This document shows positions 5,145 to 10,712 of a DNA stretch of 10,712 bases, piece by piece (within the stretch, counting starts at the first letter, position 1; each line of letters opens with the position of its first letter). This DNA is from Chthoniobacterales bacterium. Its GTDB lineage: Bacteria; Verrucomicrobiota; Verrucomicrobiia; Chthoniobacterales; UBA10450. The position numbers and the translations under genes are program-made. The DNA is taken from positions 1 to 10,712 of the forward strand of contig JAICXG010000086.1 of NCBI GenBank assembly GCA_025980625.1. Reading direction: 5' to 3'. Under the pieces are notes generated by a model. The model was not told the DNA's origin. It made no database searches and saw only the letters and a list, made by a program, of their open reading frames with translations.

Positions 5145-6419
5145 TCAGAAGCTGTAGGTCATCCCAATTGAATAACGATTGCGTGAATACTCGCGGTTGG
5201 TTAAGGCTGAGAGGATCTGAGAGTGGGTAGTGGCTGCGTCCACACTAAATCTTGGATTGACGCGGTAGCGAAGATGCGCCGTAACATCAATCGTATTTTC
5301 GTCGAATGTTGGACCAATCATAAACGGCGCAATGATCTGCTGGTTATTATCGTGATGATAATAGACCGCGATTGAAGAGCTCAACCGGCCAGTTAACTCA
5401 CGGGTGTAGACCACGCCTGTTCGAAACGTAACGCTGTCTTGGATTGAGTGTTCGGCCGATTGCTCGACTGAATAACGCGCAGTCCAGCTTAGAACATCAC
5501 GACCACGAGCATAGTTAAGCCCCCACTCGAAATCGGGGTTTGTCTGCGTGTCACCAAATTCCGGAAACCGCACGGAGGCTCCCGCGCGCAATTGTGCGCT
5601 CAAATTGCGGCTGAATTGCTCCTCAACGCCAGCCAGAAAAAAATCGGTGGTGGAATCGAATGGCGCACTGACATAGTCAACCAGTTGCAGCCGGTAGTCT
5701 GCGGTCAGGACGGTTTTCGAGGTGAAAGAAAAGCGAAGTTGCTCGCCAAAGAGATGGGACTCGCGATCGGCAAATGCCGCCGTCGCTGCGTTATCGTAGC
5801 GGACAAGCTGCAGCCCGTAACTGCTCACCAGTGAAAACCGGGGCCCCAGCGCGTAACTCAGGGCGATGTTATCTCTCATCGCAAAGTAGTTCCCTCGAAA
5901 GCGATTCGGACCAACGTTCTCGGTGAAATCCGGTTCCGCTTGGTAAGTGGCGCTGATGCTGGCGCTCAATGCCAACCGGCGTGAAAAACTTCGCGCGAAA
6001 GCCAGGTCCAAGAACCCTGTCGTGTCGTGCCGCTCACCCAGGTAATCGATCAGGCCGACTCCCGCAAGCAGGCTGAGCTGCATCTCACGGGATGGCAAGT
6101 GGTAGGAAAGCGTCAGCTGCTCATTGGTGAACCATGCTCCTCTGCCGCTGTTAGCAGTTTGAAAGTTGTCGTCATAACCGATGTGAAATTGGCTAAAAAT
6201 CTGCACGCGCGGCGCCGGCTTCACGAAATCGGAAACAGTGTCGAGCGGCGAAAGGCCGCTTGGCTGCGTCACCACTTCGGCGGTCGGATCTGCTGCGCGA
6301 GAAGAGCCGGCGAAAATCAGCAACCAGGCGAAGGCCAGCATAGGATAGAGCAAAGGCCTTCGGGTCTCGCTGCGAGCAGCGCCTCTTTTGCCCGCCGAGA
6401 CATGTAGCTTGTTCAACAT
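5145..6419 (-). CDS. Outer-membrane beta-barrel protein of an exopolysaccharide locus (putative beta-barrel porin-2 type)
   Basis: A 424-aa protein. The N-terminus has two arginines (RRPLLYP) before a hydrophobic stretch MLAFAWLLIFAGSSRAA, a signal peptide with likely cleavage at about residue 43. The rest is a succession of amphipathic strands of alternating aromatic and polar residues (VQIFSQFHIGYDDNFQTA, LALSASISATYQAEPDF, FSLVSSYGLQLVRYDN). It ends SIGMTYSF, with the terminal Phe used by the BAM machinery. The 'GYDDNF' opening strand and overall style match the BBP2/'outer membrane beta-barrel' proteins often encoded beside exopolysaccharide genes, where they are thought to help export. 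Substrate and pore function cannot be read from sequence. The first ATG leaves a 26-residue pre-signal region; ATG at residue 27 would lose the arginines, so the long form is preferred. The NusG-like gene follows it. Confidence 0.85.
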   Translation of the reverse strand: MLNKLHVSAGKRGAARSETRRPLLYPMLAFAWLLIFAGSSRAADPTAEVVTQPSGLSPLDTVSDFVKPAPRVQIFSQFHIGYDDNFQTANSGRGAWFTNEQLTLSYHLPSREMQLSLLAGVGLIDYLGERHDTTGFLDLAFARSFSRRLALSASISATYQAEPDFTENVGPNRFRGNYFAMRDNIALSYALGPRFSLVSSYGLQLVRYDNAATAAFADRESHLFGEQLRFSFTSKTVLTADYRLQLVDYVSAPFDSTTDFFLAGVEEQFSRNLSAQLRAGASVRFPEFGDTQTNPDFEWGLNYARGRDVLSWTARYSVEQSAEHSIQDSVTFRTGVVYTRELTGRLSSSIAVYYHHDNNQQIIAPFMIGPTFDENTIDVTAHLRYRVNPRFSVDAATTHSQILSALTNREYSRNRYSIGMTYSF

Positions 6420-6702
6420 GGAAATTGACTATGAGGTAAGGACGTGCGTCAAACACATTGCGCCCGACCGCGCTGCGCGCCATTTGGACAGCAAACCGCG
6501 TGCGAAGCAAGATAAACTTTGAGCGCCGCTTTAAACGCCCGGCACTCCTTTCTCCCGCCGCCACCAGACTCCTCCGAGCTGCCGGGGCAACGACTCGTCA
6601 GCCTGACAGCACTGTTGATTCTAAATACACGAAAAACGGCTGTTGCAGGGCAACCCCCTTCGAGTGGCGGCACAGGCACACACTATGCTCTTGTAAAGCA
6701 GC
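6420..6702. other. Divergent intergenic region, no gene seen
   Basis: This separates the minus-strand beta-barrel gene from the plus-strand small ORF. It presumably carries promoters in both directions, but I could not identify hexamers with confidence. There are overlapping open frames on both strands, all Arg/Ser/Pro-rich and non-protein-like. Confidence 0.5.
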
Positions 6703-6882
6703 ATGTTATCCGTTGGAATCGGTTTCGCTGTGGTTTCGCTGGCTTTCCTGCTGCGTGAACTGCGCCGCGCGCCCGAGGCTTTCGAGGACACGGATGGGCT
6801 GACTTTGGTCCAGCCAAAGCTGAATAAGGCTTTGCGCCGGAGGCATTCGATCAGGTCTGCCTGGGCCGAAATACTGTCCTAA
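6703..6882 (+). CDS. Small single-pass membrane protein, function unknown (59 aa)
   Basis: ATG at 6703 opens a 59-codon frame ending TAA at 6880-6882. It begins MLSVGIGFAVVSLAFLLREL, a clean transmembrane helix (about residues 2-18) followed by positive charge. A polar, charged tail follows (RRAPEAFEDTDGLTLVQPK, then NKALRRRHSIRSAWAEILS). The positive-after-helix pattern predicts the tail is cytoplasmic. The helix/charged-tail organisation is much more protein-like than any overlapping frame. There is no strong Shine-Dalgarno. It lies 211 nt before the FN3 secreted protein gene on the same strand and divergent from the polysaccharide locus. I recognise no family. Confidence 0.6.
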   Translation: MLSVGIGFAVVSLAFLLRELRRAPEAFEDTDGLTLVQPKLNKALRRRHSIRSAWAEILS

Positions 6883-7093
6883 CGTAAGCACGCTGCTTTC
6901 CCGGCCGGGCGCGTGTCGGCGCATTCGCTCGCGACGAACGCCGCCGACCCTGCGCCGTCTGACGCGTTCTTTTCAGTTTCAGCCCTCTTTCATCTAACTC
7001 GAAGGCGAAAACCCAAACCCGCTTCTGGAGTGGGAATGAAGCTCCTGTCAAAGGTCCAAATCAGTTTCGCGCAACGGGCATGCCGCCTGCTCG

Positions 7094-8308
7094 ATGACGC
7101 GAATGCTCGTCGTGTTAGAGACCACGCTTCCTTTCGTCCGACGGCTTCTGCCGTTCGTCGTTATCTTCCTTACTTCGGTCAACGCCTTTGCCGCGAACGG
7201 CAGCATTTCCCTCGCGTGGGACCGCAGCACTGAGACTGACGTGGTCGGTTATAAGGTCTACTGGGGTACCTCGAGCCGGCTCTACACCGCTCAGCAAGAT
7301 AATCAGAATGAGATCACGGCCACGATTTCCAATCTCGAGGTAGGCAGCCGTTATTACTTTGCCGTTACTGCCTATAACCAGTCAGGATTGGAAAGCGCAT
7401 ACTCGCAGGAAGTCTCCGGTATCGTCGGCTCACCGCCAATCCCGACCCCCTCGCCCACCGCCACTCCGCCACCGGAAGGTACCCCAAGCCCCACACCTTT
7501 CGCAACTCCATCGGCAACACCCACCCCAACTCCACCCCCGCAGTATCTCGCCAACCTTTCCACCCGCGGCAATGTGGCCAATGCCGATGAGGTCTTAATC
7601 GGCGGCTTCATCATTTCGGGAGATACTAACAAGCTCGTCGTCATCCGCGGTATCGGACCCTCACTCGCCCAGTTCGGTGTGGCTCAGCTGCTGGCTGATC
7701 CAACCCTCGAGCTCTTTGACGCCGCGGGAAACATGGTCGACGAAAACGACAACTGGACGTCGCTCCCGCCAGGCACCGTGCCCGCAAACTTACAGCCTTC
7801 CAACCCCGCCGAGTCGGCCATCAGCCGAAGTCTCGCCCCAGGCGCCTACACGGCCGTGCTTCGCGGCGTTGATGGCTCTGCCGGTAACGCACTTATTGAA
7901 CTCTACGATCTTGAGCCGGGTAACTCTCGCCTCCTCAACATGTCGACGCGCGGTCTCGTCGGAACCAATGACGCGGTGGTGATCGCCGGGTTCACGGTCA
8001 GCGGGACAGAGCCGAGCAGGTTGCTCCTGCGCGCGATCGGCCCATCGCTCATCGCGGATGGCATTGAGGGAGCCTTGGCCGATCCTGTGATGGAATTGCA
8101 TGACAGCGACGGCTCGCTCATTTACCAAAATGATAACTGGCGCAGCGGGCAGGAACAGGCCATTATTGACACCGCTGCAGCACCGTCGGACGCCAGGGAA
8201 TCAGCCATCGTTGCGACCCTCCAACCAGGCGCCTACACCGCGATCGTGCGCGGAGCTAATAACAGCGCCGGTATCGCTCTCGTGGAAGTCTACGCGATCG
8301 ACAATTAG
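7094..8308 (+). CDS. Secreted FN3-domain protein with proline/threonine linker and tandem C-terminal repeats
   Basis: A 404-aa protein. The signal peptide is about 16-34 (RRLLPFVVIFLTSVNAFAA). One fibronectin type III domain spans about 36-112, with the strand motifs AWDRSTETDVVGYKVYWGTS and GSRYYFAVTAYNQSG. A Pro/Thr/Ser linker follows (114-149, repeated PTPSPTATPPP-like). Two homologous modules come last, about 150-274 and 278-403. Each contains 'L.N.STRG.V...D.V.I.GF..SG', 'RxIGPSL', 'LADPxxELxD', 'NDNW', 'ESAI...L.PGAYTA..RG', then 'A...VE.Y' or 'A.IELY'. The twin-module tail is common in secreted Verrucomicrobiota proteins. It is probably a cell-surface or extracellular binding protein; no catalytic residues were seen. 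ATG at 7103 is an alternative start. It ends 82 nt from the converging VOC gene. Confidence 0.85.
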   Translation: MTRMLVVLETTLPFVRRLLPFVVIFLTSVNAFAANGSISLAWDRSTETDVVGYKVYWGTSSRLYTAQQDNQNEITATISNLEVGSRYYFAVTAYNQSGLESAYSQEVSGIVGSPPIPTPSPTATPPPEGTPSPTPFATPSATPTPTPPPQYLANLSTRGNVANADEVLIGGFIISGDTNKLVVIRGIGPSLAQFGVAQLLADPTLELFDAAGNMVDENDNWTSLPPGTVPANLQPSNPAESAISRSLAPGAYTAVLRGVDGSAGNALIELYDLEPGNSRLLNMSTRGLVGTNDAVVIAGFTVSGTEPSRLLLRAIGPSLIADGIEGALADPVMELHDSDGSLIYQNDNWRSGQEQAIIDTAAAPSDARESAIVATLQPGAYTAIVRGANNSAGIALVEVYAIDN

Positions 8309-8389
8309 ATTGCGATTCGCCGGTCCGCATCGGTAGGTCTGACACAAGCTTCCCGCGCAAATGGCGAGCGGCTGCGAGATCCTGGCTGC

Positions 8390-8866
8390 TCAGGCCTCGT
8401 TAGGCGGCTGCATGAACTCGATTGTTATGCCGTCCCGATCGCGCACATACACGACACGTTTGCCGGCGTTCGGCCCGGCAGTGAGTGTTTGCGGCTGGCC
8501 GGCCGCTTGCCATCCCGATTCGGCAACCCTCTGTAAAACCGCGTCGAGATTATCGACGACCAAGGCGACGTGAGCGGAGCCGACATCACACGCTCGCGGG
8601 ACGAAATGTTTCCGATCGACCGGTGCTGAATACTCGAGCAGCTCGATCTTATGTCCGTAACCTTTCAGGACGGCGATCGAAATCTCCGCGCCCCGCACAC
8701 CGGTGATCTCGCTCGCCAGTTTGCCGGTTTGATGCGGGCGATGCGATAACTCGAACCCAAGGACGTCGCGCCAAAAGGTGAGTGAACGTTCGAGGTTGCT
8801 GACTGTAATTCCGGTGTGATCGGCAGCGAGAATGCGAAAACCGTGCGCGCTCATTTCACTCAGCAT
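8390..8866 (-). CDS. VOC-superfamily (glyoxalase/dioxygenase-fold) metalloenzyme
   Basis: 158 aa with two beta-alpha-beta-beta-beta modules. Module 1 starts AADHTGITVSNLERSLTFWRDVLGFEL (15-40) and ends HKIELLEY (72-79). Module 2 starts VGSAHVALVVDNLDAVLQRV (95-114) and ends VRDRDGITIEFMQ (141-153). The usual four metal-ligand positions are filled: H17, E75, H99 and E150. The fold serves glyoxalase I, methylmalonyl-CoA epimerase, extradiol dioxygenases and resistance proteins. The 'HTGITVSNLERSLTFWRDVLGFEL' opening and complete ligands support an active metalloenzyme, but substrate is not determinable. ATG at 8866 or the second at 8854 (MSAHGF) could be the start. It converges on the FN3 gene, and upstream lies a 204-bp spacer shared with the sigma gene. 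Confidence 0.88.
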   Translation of the reverse strand: MLSEMSAHGFRILAADHTGITVSNLERSLTFWRDVLGFELSHRPHQTGKLASEITGVRGAEISIAVLKGYGHKIELLEYSAPVDRKHFVPRACDVGSAHVALVVDNLDAVLQRVAESGWQAAGQPQTLTAGPNAGKRVVYVRDRDGITIEFMQPPNEA

Positions 8867-8926
8867 CGGCCAAGTCGTTCGCGTCGCAATTTCGAAAGCA
8901 CATTCCCCTCACCTGACCCTGACGCG

Positions 8927-8949
8927 TCCTCTTCTCCTCGGGAAGAGGA
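8927..8949. repeat. Intergenic REP-like hairpin
   Basis: TCCTCTTC (8927-8934), loop TCCTCGG, GAAGAGGA (8942-8949), preceded by CCCCTCACCTGACCCTGA. This layout ('CCCTCACC...CCTCTxCCC-loop-GGGxAGAGG') recalls widespread extragenic palindromes of bacteria. It lies between the divergent VOC and sigma genes and has no T-run, so it is not a classic terminator. Copy number elsewhere in the genome would confirm it. Confidence 0.4.
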
Positions 8950-8988
8950 TTGTGGTGAACGCAAGTTCCACCTCTGAGTCCCCATTCG

Positions 8989-9017
8989 TTGACGTCGCCC
9001 TTAATTTTAAGTGTGAT
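8989..9017 (+). promoter_or_regulatory. Candidate sigma-70-type promoter of the ECF sigma gene
   Basis: TTGACG (8989-8994), 17-nt spacer, TGTGAT (9012-9017), followed by a T-run and located 53 nt before the ATG. The -35 matches 5 of 6 and the -10 matches 4 of 6 consensus positions at ideal spacing. An auto-regulated ECF promoter is not excluded. Confidence 0.35.
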
Positions 9018-9070
9018 TTTTTTGGCCGGCGCGCGAATCACCTTCACGGACGCAGCTGGGATCATCGCAA

Positions 9071-9628
9071 ATGCACGCCTTTTCCACTATCATGACCGGC
9101 TTGACCGACGAGGAACTCTTCACTCGCCTGCTCGAGCAACATGGCGGGATCATTCGGAAGGTCGCGTTTGGCTACACGAGCAGGGCAGCCGATCGCGAGG
9201 ACCTTGCCCAGGAGATCACCATTCAGCTCTGGCGCGCTTATCCGCGTTACTCACCCGAACGGCCTTTCTCGACCTGGATGTATCGCATCGCTCTCAACGT
9301 CGCGATCTCCTTTCTCCGCCGCCACACTCATCCCAGCCGGCAGACCATTTCTCTCGAGGAAAGCGCGATCGAACCAATCGACCAAAACATCGCCGCCGCG
9401 GAGCCGGACCAGCGCATCGCAATCTTGCAACGAGTCATCGCTACTCTCGCGCCACTCGATCGCGCGCTCATGCTTCTCTATCTCGACGATCACACTTACC
9501 GCGAGATTGCAGCCATCCTGGGAATTGCCGAAACGAATGTCGGTACGAAATTGAGCCGCCTGAAGCAACACCTCCGCCAACAGTTAACAACAAATACTAA
9601 CAATGATGCCAACCGATACTCTCGATGA
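9071..9628 (+). CDS. ECF-type sigma-70 family RNA polymerase sigma factor
   Basis: 185 aa of the two-domain ECF form. Region 2 is about 23-85, with DREDLAQEITIQLWRAYPRY (41-60) and FSTWMYRIALNVAISFLRR (66-84). A linker of about 30 residues follows. Region 4 is about 115-170, with LAPLDRALMLLYLDDHTYREIAAILGIAETNVGTKLSRLKQ, a good helix-turn-helix for the -35 element. ATG at 9071 is preferred because GGGA (9058-9061) sits 9 nt upstream; an in-frame ATG at 9092 lacks such a site. It redirects RNA polymerase to a set of stress or surface genes that cannot be identified here. Its last 26 nt overlap the next gene, implying coupled translation with the membrane protein, as expected for a sigma/regulator pair. 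No SnoaL or other C-terminal extension is present. Confidence 0.92.
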   Translation: MHAFSTIMTGLTDEELFTRLLEQHGGIIRKVAFGYTSRAADREDLAQEITIQLWRAYPRYSPERPFSTWMYRIALNVAISFLRRHTHPSRQTISLEESAIEPIDQNIAAAEPDQRIAILQRVIATLAPLDRALMLLYLDDHTYREIAAILGIAETNVGTKLSRLKQHLRQQLTTNTNNDANRYSR

Positions 9629-10271
9629 GCTTAAAGCCGCCTGGAACGAATTAAGCCAGAAACTCGAGCGCCAAAACGCACTCACATTGCGGCAACTGAA
9701 AGACAGCAAGCTGGCCCGCTTCCGTTCGCGGCTGCACCCACTCGCGCTCGGACAGATTTTGCAGATGCTCATCGGCGCGGTTATCACTGGCGTCTCGGCC
9801 GAGCTTTGGCTGAGCCACATCGGCGAGCCACAGTTAGTCATCTGCGGATTACTGCTCCAGGCCTATGGCATCATGTTTATCGCCTTCGCCGTTCGCGACA
9901 TCATCCTGATTCGCCGAATCGATTACAGCGCGCCGGTCGTTGTCATTCAGAAGCAACTCGCGGAACTGAGTGCCTGGCATATCCGCACCGGCATCTGGTT
10001 TGGCATGACAGGCTCAGTCGTCTGGCTGCCGGTGATGCTCATCGTCCTGTATTTCCTTGGCGACCACGTCTGGAGTGAAAACCCACAGAAGGTCTACTGG
10101 CTGATCTTGTCGGTGCTCGTCTGTCTGGCCGTGAACTACGGCCTCATGCTTCTCTCCCGCTCGCTGAGCAGATGCGGCCGTGCACTGCGCGGCAGCTGGA
10201 TCGGGCGCAGTGTAAATCGCGCCCAGGCAATGCTCGATGAAGTCGCGGAGTTCGGGCGCGAGCTCAACTGA
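9603..10271 (+). CDS. Four-helix membrane protein, candidate regulator of the adjacent ECF sigma factor
   Basis: 222 aa (221 if the second ATG at 9606 is used). There is a cytoplasmic helical head of about 45 residues, TLDELKAAWNELSQKLERQN then ALTLRQLKDSKLARFRSR. Four hydrophobic helices follow at about 47-70, 77-103, 128-152 and 164-186, and then a basic C-terminal tail ending LDEVAEFGRELN. The 26-nt overlap with the sigma gene and lack of its own ribosome site indicate translational coupling, the normal place for an anti-sigma factor. It lacks the zinc anti-sigma motif (HxxxCxxC) and any known catalytic motif. The head ('ELKxAWxxLSxKLExQ') resembles heads of membrane proteins that follow sigma genes in Bacteroidota, from memory. 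The role is inferred only from context. It converges with the RidA gene by an 8-bp overlap. Confidence 0.72.
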   Translation: MMPTDTLDELKAAWNELSQKLERQNALTLRQLKDSKLARFRSRLHPLALGQILQMLIGAVITGVSAELWLSHIGEPQLVICGLLLQAYGIMFIAFAVRDIILIRRIDYSAPVVVIQKQLAELSAWHIRTGIWFGMTGSVVWLPVMLIVLYFLGDHVWSENPQKVYWLILSVLVCLAVNYGLMLLSRSLSRCGRALRGSWIGRSVNRAQAMLDEVAEFGRELN

Positions 10272-10689
10272 CATTCGCGATCACTTTGAGCTCGATCGCA
10301 ATCGGCGTTGGCAGCGCGGCGACTTCCACCGTCGTCCGCGTCGGATTAGGTTTGTCCGGGCCGGCAAAGTATTCGGGATAGATCCTGTTAAAGATCGGGA
10401 AATCCTTTTTCATGTCGGTTAAGAAGACAGTCACATCAACAATGTCGCGCCAACTTGCGCCCGCATCTTCGAGAACCAGCCGGACATTCTCAAAAACGGC
10501 GTGGCATTGCTTCTCGATGTCGTAGCTCACGACATTGCGCTCGGCATCGAAGGTCACACCGGGGATTTCTTTGCTCCCGCGCACTCGCGGGCCGATTCCA
10601 GAGAGAAACAAAAAGTCACCGACTCGTTTCGCGTGCGGAAAGGCGCCGACCGGCTCGGCCGCGCGCGAACTTTCAATATTCGAACTCAT
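10264..10689 (-). CDS. RidA/YjgF/YER057c/UK114-family deaminase, possibly 2-aminomuconate deaminase-like
   Basis: 141 aa, slightly longer than classical RidA (about 128). It begins with FPHAKRVGDFLFLSGIGPR (17-35) and continues SYDIEKQCHAVFENVRLVLEDAG (55-77) and DIVDVTVFLTDMKKDFPIFNRIYPEYF (82-108). It ends with the family signature NPTRTTVEVAALP (115-127) and IAIELKVIA (130-138). The conserved carboxylate-binding arginine is R118 and the acidic residue E133, matching R105 and E120 of RidA. The family hydrolyses reactive enamines or imines; the 'SGIGPR...G' opening is reminiscent of the 2-aminomuconate deaminase branch of tryptophan/kynurenine breakdown, which is only a suggestion. The protein is cytosolic and probably trimeric. 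The start overlaps a preceding minus-strand stop (ATGA), so it is likely in an operon whose other genes lie beyond the window. Confidence 0.88.
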   Translation of the reverse strand: MSSNIESSRAAEPVGAFPHAKRVGDFLFLSGIGPRVRGSKEIPGVTFDAERNVVSYDIEKQCHAVFENVRLVLEDAGASWRDIVDVTVFLTDMKKDFPIFNRIYPEYFAGPDKPNPTRTTVEVAALPTPIAIELKVIANVS

Positions 10690-10712
10690 CGCGCGATGAG
10701 TTCCTGCTCGGT
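10686..10712 (-). CDS. Last codons of a preceding minus-strand gene (partial)
   Basis: Reading the minus strand from the window edge gives TEQELIAR and then TGA, whose TG is shared with the RidA ATG (ATGA overlap). Four-base start/stop overlaps are typical of bacterial operons. With only eight codons visible the product cannot be named, and a chance stop is possible. Confidence 0.35.
   Translation of the reverse strand, partial: TEQELIAR

Noticed and set aside
6638..6700. CAGGGCAACC-like stretch recalling a GEMM (cyclic di-GMP) riboswitch
   Set aside because: The second conserved half (GGGACGCAAAGC-type) is missing and the helices do not form convincingly.
6913..7233. 106-codon plus-strand frame overlapping the FN3 gene start
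   Set aside because: Arg/Ala-rich out-of-frame shadow; the FN3 gene in another frame has a signal peptide and domains.
1..10712. tRNA, rRNA, CRISPR array or phage genes
   Set aside because: Looked for on both strands by eye; no cloverleaf-like, rRNA-like or regularly spaced repeat pattern was seen.

Overview
The window looks like chromosomal DNA of a Gram-negative, soil-type bacterium of the Verrucomicrobiota, perhaps the Chthoniobacter/Udaeobacter (Spartobacteria) side. This is inferred from protein style: an FN3/proline-threonine linker/tandem 'STRG...IGPSL...DPxxELxD' secreted protein, an exopolysaccharide locus built on a beta-barrel protein plus a NusG paralogue, weak Shine-Dalgarno signals and moderately high GC. 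No rRNA, tRNA or CRISPR was seen, so the taxonomic call is tentative.

Left part (1-6419, minus strand): an exopolysaccharide or capsule locus. In transcription order it holds an outer-membrane beta-barrel protein (5145-6419), a NusG/RfaH/UpxY-like elongation factor (4489-5037), a gene-free stretch of about 1 kb, a polyprenyl-phosphate sugar-1-phosphate transferase (278-1096), and the N-terminal 95 residues of a Gfo/Idh/MocA oxidoreductase (1-285) that overlaps it by 8 nt. The barrel suggests export, the NusG paralogue a specialised processivity factor, the transferase the first lipid-linked sugar step, and the oxidoreductase nucleotide-sugar synthesis.

Inserted 27 bp after the NusG-like stop codon is a complete IS1595-family element (2119-4453, 2335 bp). 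It has perfect 22-bp terminal inverted repeats and an 8-bp target duplication (CTTGTTTG). It carries an intact DDE transposase and three downstream co-oriented cargo ORFs: an unknown 130-aa protein, a 50-aa very basic protein, and a 188-aa HEPN-like protein with an R-x4-H motif. A possible 69-aa ORF faces them from the right end. This cargo transposon is the most interesting object in the window.

Right part (6420-10712): a small membrane-protein ORF (6703-6882) and a secreted FN3/tandem-repeat protein (7094-8308) point right. A VOC-family enzyme (8390-8866) converges on them. An ECF sigma factor (9071-9628) overlaps a four-helix membrane protein (9603-10271) that is a candidate, non-canonical sigma regulator. 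A RidA-family deaminase (10264-10689) converges on that pair with an 8-bp tail overlap, and probably follows another minus-strand gene whose last codons lie at the window edge.
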